A stretch of DNA of 64,000 nt. It comes from Girardinichthys multiradiatus (taxonomy: Eukaryota > Chordata > Actinopteri > Cyprinodontiformes > Goodeidae). Both the position numbers and the translations under genes were made by a program. Under the pieces are notes generated by a model. It was given only the letters and a program-made list of their open reading frames with translations. It made no database searches and was not told where the DNA came from. The first letter of the stretch is position 1, and the number at the start of each line of letters is the position of its first letter. Below, one piece after another: positions 12,431 through 25,240 of this stretch. The DNA lies in assembly GCF_021462225.1 (NCBI RefSeq), contig NC_061811.1, positions 6,969,663 through 7,033,662 of the forward strand. The letters run 5' to 3'.

Positions 12431-13531
12431 CCCATTCTCATATGTCTATTAAGCAAAACATGTTTTGAGATATATATTGCTCGTCGTTTTATCGTTTTAT
12501 CGCCCAGCTCTACTATTTACCAAATATTAGTTGGGGGTATATATATATTTTGCCCTGTATGTTTAATTTTGTCCTTGTGTAGAAACCCTTAGTAGAACTT
12601 GCGGACCCAGTCTAGAAATCACCAAAGTTACCCTGCACCCCATCTTCTCTAAAGAAGACAAAAAACAACGACAACATAAATGCTAAATTTAAATAAAACT
12701 AAAATAGCACAGTGACAAATAGTCTCAGAAAGGACAAGCTGCCACTGACAATAAAATTGCACGATTTGTACTGTACAGGTGGTTATTAAATAACGTGCTT
12801 AGGATAACTGACCTGTTTCCAGATCACCACATGCCCAGTTGTGAAGTCTGAAAATCTGAAATCATGAGGTTGCGCAATTGTTGGTTGTTATGCTCAAAAA
12901 TGACGCCTTTTAAAGTTCCCTTTATTTTTTTTACTTAGAAATCCAGAAAGCTTTAAATAGTTCATGACTAGTCATATATTTAAATATCGATGTTTGATTG
13001 TTTGAAAGTCTAACTGTGAATGCTGCTGTAATGTTACATTAGTTCAGTGATGTATATTTTATAGGTTTTGTGACTACAGATGCATGATAATCATTCATAA
13101 TAATAATAACCATTTTATTATATATAAAATGATGCTTTAAGGAAGTATTTATAGAGAAATGTGTAGTGGTAGTTTGTGTCAACCAGCCTCTGATTGGCCA
13201 GAAAAGCTTTATCAGTCCGAATTTAAATCAAGGTGGATGGTTCTGTTCGTCTTCACTGTACATTTATCTATTTAGTGCTGTCATACAAAGGAGGTTCAGA
13301 ACCCCCTCTCTGTGGAGGTCCAGTTGATTTTCTCTGAGTGCTGAGACAGCAACGAAAGTAAAGTGCTCTGTTTGTTCTGCTGAAGCAGTTCTGGAGCTTG
13401 TGAAGTTGGAGGATTCCAGGTAGTTCTGAAGTCTGCAAACATATTTCTTTCTAAATGTTACTCCACTTACAAGTTAGAGATCAGAAGCAGGTGAAGGTAA
13501 CCTAATTCTTAGGTTTTAATCAGTTACACAA
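12431..13531. other. Spacer with a short DNA-transposon-like fragment
   Basis: No gene seen. Near 12478-12525 the text GCTCGTCG followed by repeated TTTTATCG and CGCCCAGCTCTA resembles the end of a dispersed non-autonomous fish DNA transposon (recalled resemblance). The remainder is AT-rich. Confidence 0.4.
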
Positions 13532-14986
13532 TGTTGGACCACTTGTTGCTGAATATTGGACTACTTGCACAGACACCAGGCCTCCTGATGCTTTCGGCCA
13601 TTTTGTATCCAGGACAGTCCGCTCCTCCATATCCCGTCAAGCATCACGACTAATATGACGGGGCGTCCCAAGTTTGACGTCACAAGACGCTATATAGGAA
13701 GGCGGACATTTTCGAAACTCGCTTTCAGCTGGAAATCTTGACACGGTTACCACGCAACTGGAGCATCCTCTGGAGAAGAAGAGATCCCACGTGGAGTCTT
13801 CATTTATTTCTCTCTGTCTCGTTGGCCAACGAACAATTCATAACTGAGGTTTCTGGAATGAGAAGGCCAGGAATTTCACTTTGCCGATCGAAGACGTGAG
13901 CTTAACATGTAACTAAGAACACGGAGTTTCGAGGAGTCGAACCGCCACCGTGTTTCATCTCAAGTCGACTTTTGATGGTCAGATCATATTCTTCCTTTCC
14001 GCCAAAGAAGCCGGAGGACGACGTCTGACCGTTTTCCCTGAAGTTAAGTGTGGACGCGCAGTTAACCAACTCCCCCTTGTTCGCTCGACCCCGCTCAGAG
14101 GAGAGCCGACAACGATTAAAAACTATCCTTATTTTTATTTCTTTATTAGAAAGCCTGGGCAGGGTCAGAGGTGGTAGAGCGATCAGAATCGCTAGTTAGG
14201 ATCTCATGTGCTCTGAATGATATGTGCATGTAACTTTGTTATTGAAACTTTGATGTGTTTATGTCTGGAGCTGCTGTGTTCCTAGCTTTGTGCGTGTTTC
14301 ACCATCTGAGAGTCAACGCAACCCAAGACTGGACCGTTAAAATAACCTCGTGGTGAATTTTACCATTTTCTTTGGTCTTCAACCTCACTGTGCTAGCTTG
14401 CCGCCAAAAGTTAGAATCCTTTGTGCTCAGGAGTTGGGGGGAAGTTTTATGATCGGACATCACTGAGTACAATCGGAGCTGCGCTCCAACTCCCCCCCCC
14501 CCCACCACACCCCTTTTCATATTCTCATTCCTTCTTCTGTTTTTGCCATAAACTGCTGGTTGATTCAATACATACCCACTGCCGTTTGTTGAATTTTGCT
14601 TAGTTAGATGTGTTACCCCTGTGTTTGTAGAACTTTGCATGTTAAGTAGGTGAAGATTAATAAATATTCACATAGATAAAGAGAAAGCGTTTTGTGTTCA
14701 TTGTGTGCAAAAAGTGATTTGTCAGTCAAGATAAGGTAAAGTTCCACACGTTTCGGCAGAAACGGTCGATTAAACAGTGACATCTCCGGCAATAGTTATT
14801 AATTATTACGGAGTATTTAACGGTTGTAATTGTCAAAGGCGTTGAGCCACAATTACAACACCAGAAACATCTCTGGTCTCGATTAATAAATGAGGATTTT
14901 GGTTAAGAAATTGATTTTGTCAAATTATGATTTGTAATTATAATTATTGATCAAGATTAATCAATCAATAATCATAACCCCCAACA
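13532..14986 (+). mobile_element. Solo LTR, family A, copy 1
   Basis: The 1455-bp element starts TGTTGGACCACTTG and ends CCCCAACA, that is TG...CA with short inverted ends, and is flanked by a perfect 4-bp duplication ACAA (13528-13531 and 14987-14990). A reverse-complement copy with its own different duplication sits at 46232-47761. It has a CRE plus TATA core promoter (13675-13696) and an AATAAA signal at 14659-14664. No gag, pol or env lies next to it, so it is a solo LTR. A long LTR with a 4-bp duplication fits an endogenous retrovirus better than most Gypsy elements. The genus is not determinable here. Confidence 0.88.
13675..13696 (+). promoter_or_regulatory. LTR A core promoter: CRE and TATA box
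   Basis: A perfect TGACGTCA palindrome at 13675-13682 (the cAMP-response-element consensus, bound by CREB/ATF-type factors) is followed 8 bp later by TATATA at 13691-13696. The other copy keeps the same palindrome and a slightly changed TATA. Confidence 0.65.
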
Positions 14987-17900
14987 ACAATAATACTTTG
15001 AACAATCATCTCACACATTAATTCCCCTTCTATTTTAATGTGTAGTATAATAGTATTAGTGTATTTATTTGTTAGTGGCAAAAAGATAATAAAGACTGTC
15101 TAATGATAAAATTGTTTATAGATATTAGTTGTCAGCCTCTGGCAATCTGTCTATTTTATTTGGAGTATTAATTCCTCTTTATTGATGTTGATTTTAAATA
15201 AGTTTTATTGTTTCTTTTTAATATGTAATGGAGATTGCTCCCTGGAAACTAAGTAATTTATCCCATGGACTGATACAGTTTAGCTAGATTATGAGATGAA
15301 TTTATGAACATTAATAAATGATAATGCTATTTAATGTTCCTGCTTGACCAACTATATTTCAACAGTACGATTAGTTGCAGTGAGAAAGTTAACACATAGA
15401 GACAGAAGAACAGCTATGGGTTTAAGTAATGGCTCAGTAACAATACGCAGTGAAAGGTCTGCACAAAAGATTAAGGGGAGATGAAAAATCAAAATGCATA
15501 ACATGTCCGCTTTAATGAAAATTGGTTTTAGTTGTTTGTATAATAACTATGCAAAATGAAATCTAGATATTTTTATGCAATCCTTTCTGTCCTGCAACCA
15601 GGATGACCAAAACCTCTGAGATTTAAAAGCAAAGGATTGTTTTTTCCCCTTCTTTCTTCTCTTTTCCTTCGTAGGTCAGCTCATTCATCTTGAGGCCTGC
15701 TAAGACGTCAGAGTAGGGTATGGTTCAATCGATCAGGAAGTCTAACTGCCCTTTGTATGTGTGTTTCCTCATGCAAGACTGTGCACACAAGAGATCTGAC
15801 TGGAGCATTTTATTAGTGGCCACAGGGAACGGCAGCAGTGGCCTTTGCCTCTCATCACTTTGTCACTTTTTCCTTCATCCCTTCTATCTATTCTTCTCAC
15901 ATCCTCTCATTTTCTTTTGCATTTATCCACCGTACAGTTGCCTGGGCTCTTAATTCCCCCCCAATCCCTTTATCCGCTCGACATCCTTCCAGCAGTCTTC
16001 AATCTTCTCACTGACCTCAACACCCTATCTAGCTCATCTGCCTTTTTTTCTATCATCTTCTTCTTTGCCACAAGTAAAACGGTTGACAGCTTTATGGCTT
16101 GATCTACAATCCGTTTACCTTTCATTTTCACAAGTGATATCCAATTAGCCACTTGTCATGAGAAAAAGCCAACTGGTATGAGGAGGCCCAGCGTAGGGGG
16201 GGATAACAGTCACCTGTACCTTGAGATGCAGCCAGAAGGCCCAAGCAGAGGAAAGAAGTGAAGTAAGACTAACAGAGAGATTAACATGTGGAAGAGATGG
16301 GTGAAGTGGAGGCAGGGAGATTTGAAGAAGCCAAAATGGGATCCGAGGACAGATGGGAGGGGAAGAGCGGGAACATAGAACTTCAGCTGAGCTCCCAGGT
16401 GAGACTCTTGATGGTCCCAGAACAGAAGCTAATAGAATATGTCATCACCTCAATGTCACAGGGCAGCCTGAAATAGATCAGATTTAGATTACATTTCCCA
16501 CGCACACAGGCTTCGCGTGCGAAGGTGTGTGATCTGGAAGAAACAAATGGAATACCTAATATAACACTATCATCATTAGCTCACCAAAGTGAAATATGCA
16601 AAAAAGAGAAAGAATCATAATATTTGCACACACACGTATGTGCAATGGCGCAGCCACCTGGCAGCAGCTGCTTCCCACAACTTCCCACTGATAAAGGATG
16701 AATGACAGTAATTAGGCAAGTGGAGGTAGCTAATAGCTAGCGTGGGCAGAGCACATACTGTACATGAATTGGATTCTCCATTTGAAAGTGAGTGAAGACA
16801 TTTGACTTGACATGTCAGCTTTTTAAATACTCCAATTAGAAATCAACTGTCTCAGCTTTGCTGTTTCTCTCATGCTGGTTGGAGTAGATGGGTCAGAATA
16901 AATCATGCGTACAGGGGTTCTGTCTAATTTGTTTGTCAAGTAACCCATTTCTATTTAAAAATAAAAATTAAACGTGTTAGAAATTAGAAGTAGCTTGATC
17001 TACCCAACTCCTGTTTTAGTTGATAAATGGTTTTAATTGAACTGTAAAAATGTTGAAGGAAAAAAAACGCCTTTGACACTCAGAATAATGATTAGCAACT
17101 TGTTTTAATTTGTTTTTTGGCAGGTTATGAAAATATAATAATAGGATAAGCATAATAAAAAGGAGCTCTTAAATGTTGCAATTGCAATAATGAGATTTAA
17201 GAACAGATTTGATCCAAAACAACTGAACACATTAGTCTCAGAGTACAAACTACAGTAATAAATAAAATTTTACACAGTTTATGAAATCTCACTCAACGAT
17301 TAGTCATGTAAGAACAATTTAAAGCAAAAATAATCAAGACACCTTGAACGCCACGTTGTACTGTTGGATCTAGACATTTACATATAGCGTACAAAAAAAC
17401 ACATAACCTCTTCTCTCACCATCGGACAAGAAATCAGACCAAACCTTTTATGAAAATCAGGAACAATTAGAACTACCAAAATTATTTCTGGCTGCTAAAT
17501 GTCAGAATAATGAGCAAGATAAGGTTTTAGAATCTTTTTTTTTACTTTCTTCAAATACATAATTTTACATACTTCTTAATAAATTCCCTTCTGAGTGTGC
17601 GGCCCGTGTAGGGTTACCGAAAGTTGATAAGTTTGCTTTCAGAACATCACCATTTAAAACATAAAATCAAATTCATAACACCATTGAGCCAAAATAGCCT
17701 TCAAATTCTCTTCTTTTGATTGACACTTATTTCGACCAACTGCATCCACCTATGGTCTCTCCAGATCCAACGATATACACCATGGGTTGTTTTATGTGAT
17801 TCAAGTTTCACCTACACTCGTGTATGCATTTCTGGTCAATGAGCTCTGATGCTGATTGTGAAGCTATTTCCCAGCTAAACAACATTTAAACAAACTATAG

Positions 17901-18269
17901 CTGTATATTATGTTTTCCATTTAGTGATCAAGAATACTGTCCACTGTTTCCTCCGCCGAGTCGACAAACAATGAGAGCCCAGTTCGGTCCAGCCACCCTC
18001 TAAAAACTTGCTTACCTTTCTGCAGACCAACTCTACCAGCCTCATCAGCGGTTTAGCTATGCTTAACAAAATGTTTTGTCATGATTTGTTTGGTAAAAAA
18101 AATTTATCGGGTAATGTAATATGCACAATCACGAGTTGAGGGCGCAAAAAAAACCCATTGTGCTCCTGGTTTTTGAAGTTGGTTTTGAGTCTGGCTCCAC
18201 CTGCCATCAATTATTATGACAGAAATGTTCTTGGCTACATGCTTATGCCATTTAAAAATAATCAAATAC
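14987..18269. other. Long AT-rich spacer, no gene seen
   Basis: No recognisable transposon ends or exons. A pyrimidine-rich run ending in TAG near 15645-15695 looks like a splice acceptor, but the following frames stop quickly. The frame at 16288-16476 has no known domain. Confidence 0.5.
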
Positions 18270-18425
18270 TCTCACTCCCATTGGCTGCCTGGCAGGGCCT
18301 GTGCACTCATTGCTGCAGCTCCCTGGGGTTTCTGCACTGTGGTTGCTGGGTGGTTCCCCTGTGGCTCTTCTCTGGGGTCGGGGGGGGTGGGGGGGTGCCT
18401 CGGGTCCTGGGAGGCAGGTTTGTGG
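18270..18425. repeat. GC-rich low-complexity island
   Basis: A GC- and G-run-rich stretch (GGGGGGGG near 18380) in AT-rich surroundings, composed of CTGGGG, GGTTGCTGGG and CTCTTCTCTGGGG words. Similar words occur at 48650-48900, so both may belong to one dispersed repeat. Overlapping open frames are composition artefacts. Confidence 0.5.
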
Positions 18426-19109
18426 CTCCTCACTCCCGCTATTAAATATTCTTATGGAGAAACCTTATAAACACATGCATGCTCACACATACACCGACAG
18501 CCATTTGGATTCAGGTGTTTACAGATACACAGATATACTCTGTATTGAGCTGTGGTTGCTACTAAATACATCTTGCATTTATTAGTACCGTATACTTTTC
18601 AGTAACGTTGTTGTTGTTGTATATTATTAGCATTATAGCAATAGCTGTAATGCTCCACTTGTTGTGAAAGTAAATCTGTTGGAGACTCCAAATGGCCACT
18701 TTGCAAGGACATGTCCACAAAAAAATCTCTCCAGAATAGTCTATTTTTATTTTTATTTTTCCCTATCATCAAATTTGAACTTGTAGTAGGTGTTGTATTT
18801 GAATTCTGAGTACAGTTACATTAAAACAAACAAACAAAAAAATCCAGACATAAGAAAAGCGGGCCGTTTCTATGTAACCCAATTTCACTAACTACGAATT
18901 AGTTACAATTACCCTATAATAACTTTGACTGCTCAGGTTAGATATTCAGAGTGTTACCTTTACACAGACTCCAAAATTCTGCATGTGCACCAAACGGTTG
19001 AACTGTAATTAACTTAGTTCGAGTATACATTTAACAGCCATTTTAGGTATTTATGCGGGGAATATTTAGAGGTTTTAATAGGTGGCCGAATTGCATTTCA
19101 AACTGTATG
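18426..19109. other. AT-rich spacer, no gene seen
   Basis: Nothing recognisable; contains a short GTT triplet run near 18610. Confidence 0.55.
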
Positions 19110-19350
19110 AGTTGGGTAAAATGTTTTGAGTTTTCTTCCAAAGCTTCACACAATAGTTTGCTCTAATTTTGGCCTATTCCTCCTGTAACTGAGTCAGGTT
19201 CTGTAGGCGGCCTTGCTCATTCTCATCCTTCCAGCTTTGCCTGGAAATTTGTGATGCTTGCTCCAAAAGACTGAGCTCTTTATTGTAACTAATTCGGAAG
19301 ACCCATCTGTGTCTGAGCTTTCCCTCCTTGATATTCTTCCTTTAATTCTC
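19110..19350 (-). mobile_element. Fragment of a Sleeping-Beauty-type Tc1 element
   Basis: The words TTTGCTCTAATTTTGGCC, ATTCCTCCTGTAACTGAGTC and GGCGGCCTTGCTC match the antisense C-terminal part of salmonid/cyprinid Sleeping-Beauty-like transposase genes as I remember them. GGAAGACCCATCTGTG near 19297 matches a further upstream coding block. Internal deletions are evident and no ends remain. Confidence 0.65.
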
Positions 19351-21491
19351 CCTCTAATCATTCTGACATTTAGCAAAAAGAAATTATAATGGTAATCCTA
19401 ACTGAGCTAAAACAGAAAAAGTTTAGTCTAGTTCAGTGAGGTCAGATGAAAAAAAAGGTTGTTTTTACACAGTGTATGTTAATATCTTATATTTCACCCT
19501 CTATAAAACAAAATGCCAGTGTGTTTTTTAAATTGCTTTGATATTTTGTTGTAAATCATCATTTAAATGGATACAAACAATCTTACGATAAACCAAAACT
19601 TGCAGTTATCACAGTTAGTTCAAAAATGAGTGTTGCCAATTACAGTAATGTATGCAAAGTGTTATGAGTGATTTATTTGGTTTTTTTTTATCACATTTGT
19701 TCTTCAGAGGTATTGTATTCTGTACCATGCAGCAAAATATCTGAACCTGAAGACGGTAAAGGTTTTCAAAAAACACAAAGAAGCAAGTTTGATTTTCTTT
19801 TTTTAAACACCAACTATGGTCTACCGCATCAATCGGCTAAACTGCAAAGAATGATAGCGATGCAGACAGAGTCATGATGGGTAGAGTTGGACCAATCAGC
19901 CCCACATCATCTGTAGTAGCAGATTATAACTGATTATAACACAGAGCAAGGTGTGTTCTGTGAATTTAGTGCAATGGATTCAGTTCTGCTCAGTCATACA
20001 TTAAGTTCTTTGCTATGTTGATGCACTCTGCGTCTAATTTATGAAACACTGGATTGACATGTCAAATAAAAAAAAGTGAATGAAAAACCTAGGCAAGGAA
20101 ATGCAGAGTTTACTACCAGTTTATATTCTGACGTTGTTTGCTATTCTTGTCAACATTTGCATTTTCCTTGGCATCAATATTTTATGGCTAATACATTGTC
20201 AGAATCATATTTTGGCTAATACATAAAAGTTTGAACCCTTGTAGCTGCAATTCTCATTCTTTGTTTGATTAACTTCCATCGGAGTCGTGTTTCTCAGATA
20301 AAAAGAACAGCTAATATAATGAATTTTTTTTTTTATATTTAAAAAAATCACATTTATACATGCTTCTTTGTGTCAATTTCAGTTGTTTACCACTAATGTT
20401 GGCATTGAGTGTCAGTCCTTATTACCCCCTGAGATACCAGTTGTTCACTGTGCGGAAACATTTGTTTTGCTTTTGTTTTGAGGTGTTTTAATATGTTTCT
20501 AAAAAAAATTACTCGGACCTGGATTAGAAATTCATACTTCTTTAATCCTGTAAATATTTTTTAAACTTTGAATTGTACAGTTGTTGAATAGGAAATGCAG
20601 TTCTTGCTATTTTCTCTAAATACAGTCTGATTTCAGTACATCAAAGCTCATAAAGGTAATCCAGATTAATTTAATGAATTAAATATAAACTAATTTGAAT
20701 AATATACAATTTAATCTGATTTATACTATATATATTGTTTATTTAGCTTTACAATGTTTGTTAACAATTTGCCGCATATTAGTTTAATCCCTCACGCTCT
20801 GTTCACACTGAGGGGCTGAGAGGACAGTGCAGACACATGCAGTACATGACACAAAAAACACAATGTCAGGAAAAGTTGTTATGGGGAGGAAAAAAGCAGA
20901 AAAACACAAAACTGGGGACAGCTATTACTGCATATAATGGTTAGGCCACAGTTGAGTGAGGAGAGGTGCTCAGTGCACTGGAGTTTTATAGCAACATTAC
21001 TGAAAGTATTGCTCAAGGTCACCCAAGCCAGCCATGAGTTTTATTAGGGCATCACAAAAGTTATCACAGTTGCATGAAAAGGGTTTATAGTACTCCCTGT
21101 ACCTGAGAGGGTTTTCTCCTGATACTCCAGATGTTTTATTTGCCCCCACAATGTCTAAAAACTGTGTATCTTAGGTCAAATCATGATTCTGAAAGAAAAA
21201 TAATGATGGCTATATTTTAGAAACATTTAGGAGATATTAAAATGTAATCTTCAACTCTGAAGAAAGAAGCTGTTTGTCTACAATCAGAAAAATTGGAATG
21301 GTGAACTGTTGGTAGGTTGGAAGTATGACAACACACAAGGCTTCAAAGTTGGGCGACGTTTGAAAATGTTTTTTAATTTTTCTCTATTTAGTCCTACGGG
21401 AAATTTGGGTGTGGTACATGGTGAGTTGTGTTGCCATAGCAACTCAAAAACTACCATTGAGTGCTTTAAACTGCTTTCCATTCGCTGCTAT
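19351..21491. other. Long AT-rich spacer, no gene seen
   Basis: No supported gene, RNA or recognisable repeat. Confidence 0.5.
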
Positions 21492-22918
21492 CAGTGATGT
21501 GCGGTGAGGCTCATGACTGGTGTGGCACAGACTCCTCTGGAGCTGGGTGTACAAATATATGAACCCAAAATGCAGGCTTATATTTCAATTTTGATCTTAA
21601 TTGAAACATTAAACTATTTTAACCGCTTTTAATTATGCTTTAATCAATTCCATACTGTTCAACAATACCATAGCAAGCAAAACAAAAGAATAATTTATAT
21701 AAGTTCAAATTTCTTTATTTAAAATAACTTTTTTTCCATTTTAGCTGATCTCACCTTTTTAATTAAAATTGAAAATTGTGTGTGATCTTATCTTGGGGTG
21801 ACGGTGGTAGGGTTTCGTCCTGTTACCAGTGGGTTGGCGGTTCGAACTCCCACTCCATCAGTCTTGGTCGTTGTGTCCCTGGGCATTGTATGGCAGCCTA
21901 ATTTCTGTCAGTCTTACCCAGGGCAGCTGTGGCTACAATGTAGCCTACCACTGTCAGTGTGTGAATGTGTGTATGAATGGGTGGATGACTGATTGTATTG
22001 GCAAGCGCTTTGGGGTCCTCAGGACTTGATAAAGCGCTATGGACGTGCAGGCCATTTATCATTTACCATCTTTATTTGTATATGAAATCCATAGAAGCAT
22101 GTTGCATAAGTCAAGTCTCCCGGTTCTCCCTCACCTTCGCTTTGTGGGTGCTAATGTTCAGTCTGCGCTGCCCATTCACTGCATGTAGTCCACATTGTTT
22201 TCGGGTGTACCACTCCAGTTGAAAAGAGCTGGTTACCTTTCTCCAATTATTTGAAACGGATCTTTAAGCTCTGGGGTTGATCTTCCCCTCTCTAAAACCT
22301 CCTGTTTGGACTGAAAATCCAGTTTAGAAAAATCCTTTTTCACTTTTGAAAAGTAATCCTGTATTTTGTCGGACCAAATTTAAATACAAGAATTTAAACA
22401 CTCCTACCCTCTGCATAGCCGAAGAGCAAGCAGGCACTTGCTGTTAGCTGTCTGTGCCTATGGAGCTCCCCACTTTTCCCTATCAGTGTGGCAGATTACT
22501 TTTTGCCTCAACTTGTCTATGTTCTCTGCGTATTTATGGCCGCTCAGAAAGAATAAATATGTCACATACATTGGTTAAATATAATAGACAGACTATGGAA
22601 CATCAGCATGTTTAGTACATGTGTAATCCAGCATGTATTTTGGCAATATAAAGAGTGACAGCAATTGGCATGTGAGTCAACGCCATTGGTGGTGAGGCAC
22701 AGCTTATCACTTTGCCTTTCTTCCATGTATTTGAATAGGCAATAAAACATTTAGCGATTTTGACCATTAAAATGTTAAAATTCTTCAGAAAGATTTATAG
22801 AACAGTCAAGTGGACAAATTGATTTTCTCTTATCATTGTTAGTATTTTACTTCTCATGATAACAGGAGAGGCACTGCCTCACCTGCGTCCCTTGACTGCA
22901 CATCACTGAATGCCATGG
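21492..22918. mobile_element. Non-autonomous DNA transposon with terminal inverted repeats
   Basis: The left end CAGTGATGTGCGGTGAGG and the right end read in reverse, CAGTGATGTGCAGTCAAGG, form an imperfect inverted repeat 1.4 kb apart. No transposase frame lies between them. A tRNA-derived SINE is inserted at 21796-22068, which enlarges the element. A convincing target duplication was not found (TAT on the left, AAT on the right), so the superfamily is not assigned. A second palindrome GAGGCACTGCCTC lies just inside the right end. Confidence 0.6.
21796..22068 (+). mobile_element. tRNA-derived SINE (AFC-like)
   Basis: The head contains a good polymerase III B box, GGTTCGAACTCC (21839-21850), preceded by a decayed A-box region. 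The tail AAGCGCTTTGGGGTCCT and AAAGCGCTATGGACGTG with CATTTATCATTTACCAT resembles the L2-LINE-derived tail of the cichlid AFC family (recalled). It lies inside the CAGTGATGTGC transposon. An exact target duplication could not be read. Confidence 0.75.
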
Positions 22919-24565
22919 AATGCACCAGTTTATAAAAACAATGGTAATGAATGTGTATAATATAACAAATACATTTCTGTAGACTGCACGTAAACATTTT
23001 ACATTCGAAAAAAGCAGGAAGCCTGCATTCTGACATTAAGGGAGCAAAAAGACCCAGATCATAGAAAAGGCATGAACCATTTTTCCTGATCTTACACTAG
23101 ATTTTAACCTTTCTGGGCTAAGAATATTTATATTAAATTTCCTAATCTGTTTATAAATCCTTTAATTGACTGCCTGCTATAAATGAAAGTTCACTGTATG
23201 TTTAGTTTCCTTTGCTGCTACATTTTTATAATTGTTCCTACTGCTTCCAAATAAAGAAAGAAAATGTTTTTACAAGGAAAAAAGGGTGTCCACTTGTGAT
23301 ATTAGAATCTAATCTAGATAGATTCTGCTTAAGGCTTTCAAAATCAACATCAATTCTCAAACTGAGAAAGGGAAGGCAAAATCATTTGTTAGTATTTTTG
23401 GATATTGTTGTTAAACATATTTTGGCACTTTAAAAAATGTGTGCCCTGACCTCAGCTGTGAAACATTATGTCTGTAAATTAGCTTTGCATGGCTGGATGG
23501 AGCATGTGGGCTCCTTGAGATCAGCAAAGCTTCTGCATGTTGTCAAGTGCATGATCAAACAGCCAGGTCTCCTTTGAAGCCTTAAGAAAGTCTACTGTAA
23601 AATGCTTTGAACACTGAAACACATTATGCACTCCATCAAGTGGTCTATTGGGAATCACATACCCAGACGTGTACGCAGTAGAGGAAGTCTGTCTGCTAAT
23701 TGCTTACTCATAGGAGAAGAATAGTGTCATTTTCATCACAGCTACTAACACATATAGAAGAATTGTTAAAGTCTGCTCAGATGACAGTCCCATTAGCACA
23801 TGTGATACTTTTAGACCAGTCAATGCCAAAACTGAATTCAAACCTGTCACACTGTTTTGAAAGGTCAGGCTTCAAAGAGATCAATAAAGACAAAATCTTT
23901 TTTAACAGACAGCTCACTGAGAAAAAAACAACTGTCATTTAAGGGCGAAAAGAGATGAGAGATTAGATATGAATAAGTCAAAACACATTAGGACTGGAGA
24001 TAGAAATATGTGTGTGACAGATATGTGTGAAAAGAGTCTGAGCAGCAAAGGACGTGGGCTAGCAGGTGACAAATGTTTTTCATTTCACAGTTTCACACAC
24101 TATAAAACGATCCTGTTTGTTCTTGTTGGTTAGCTGTTAAACTTTGAGCTGCCACACTTCAATCTCAAAGCAAGGGAAAAACTGGATTCATTTCTGGAGT
24201 CTCTTTCCTTAAAGACATTTAGAACTAAAGCATGAAAGTAAAAGCATTGTAGCGGAATGCCTTTTGCCCCCTTACAAAGCTGGATTATAAACTGTGGGAA
24301 GTTGGTGTGCATGTTGGGCTGACTATTATAGAAAATTATTAATACCTCAAAATCAATCAAATTAAATGTAAATGAAAGATGCAGAAAAAGGCTTTAGATG
24401 CTGCTAATCTGTCCAAAAACACTGTGGATAGAGAGTAAAAGACTATTGGGATCATGTACATATTGTAGCATGATTAAGCTACTGTATTTTGAATTTATGT
24501 CTATGAAATAATCAGTCTCAAACTCTCAAAATGAACCTGAAGGGTGAATTCCAGGATTTTAACCA
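22919..24565. other. AT-rich spacer, no gene seen
   Basis: No supported gene or repeat. Open frames at 23212-23433 and 23700-23942 show no domain. Confidence 0.5.
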
Positions 24566-24777
24566 CGGGGTAGCATGGTGCCACAGTTGTTAGCACTGTT
24601 GCTTTCCGCCAAGAAGGTTCTCAGTTCTTTATGCAAAGACTTTGCATGTTCTCCCTGTGCATGTGTGGCTTCTCTCTTGGTACTCCAGCTTCCTCCCTTA
24701 CTTACAAAACAGAACTGTAAGGTATTTGGTCTCTGTCCTTGTGTATGGGCATTTGCATGAATGGTTGTTTGTCTCTG
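24566..24777 (+). mobile_element. SINE of the DANA/Mermaid-like type, 3' part missing
   Basis: GGGGTAGCATGGTGCCACAG, then GTTAGCACTGTTGC, GCATGTTCTCCCTGTGCATG and TACTCCAGCTTCCTCCC follow the order of the dispersed fish V-SINE repeats. The same family, in reverse orientation and with its 3' part, is found at 41344 and 63799. The copy stops abruptly where Tc1 transposase sequence begins at 24778. Confidence 0.7.
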
Positions 24778-25240
24778 TGCAGTACAGTGATCCAAAGCAT
24801 CACAGCAAGTCCACCTCTGAATGGTTCTTAAAAAAATCAAGATGAAGGTTTTGTAGTGACCTAGTCAAACTCCTAACATAAATTATATTGTGATACTTGG
24901 GTATGACCCTAAACAAGCAGATCATACTTGAAAATCCTTCGATTTGGCTAAATCAAAACAACTCTGCACAGAAGGGACCAAAATTTCTCCACAGAAGACT
25001 CATAGATAGCAGCTGTTGCACCCAAGGGTAGCACATACTGTTATTAGGTTTGGGGAGCAATTACATGTTGTTTTGTTTCCCCTTAATTAGTTAATACGAT
25101 TGAAAACTACATTTTGTTTTTACTCATGTTATCATTGATTGGTATTAAATTAGTTTGATAATTTGAAACACTTAAGTGAAAAACAAACGTAAACACAGTA
25201 GACATCTGTAATGGGCAAATAATTTTTCAAGGGACTCTAA
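24778..25240 (+). mobile_element. 3' half of a degenerate Tc1/mariner element
   Basis: Reading plus from 24778, codons give QYSDPKHHSKSTSEWF, the second-Asp block of Tc1 transposase (usually QQDNDPKHTSK). After that, a decayed V-L-stop-stop-P-S-Q-T-P-N-I-N corresponds to LEWPSQSPDLN. CACCCAAGGGTAGCACATAC and GGGGAGCAATTACA match the end of the gene and the 3' region of the family whose ends are also seen at 7772 and 35730. The 5' half is absent. Confidence 0.75.

Noticed and set aside
15640..15953. Splice-acceptor-like pyrimidine run followed by a plus frame
   Set aside because: Frames after the AG stop within about 14 codons, and the longer frame starts independently and is low-complexity.
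18158..18585. Gly-rich overlapping plus-strand frames
   Set aside because: Composition artefact of the G-run island.
21796..21870. tRNA gene
   Set aside because: Only the B box is good, the cloverleaf is not kept, and the sequence continues into a LINE-type tail: it is a SINE.
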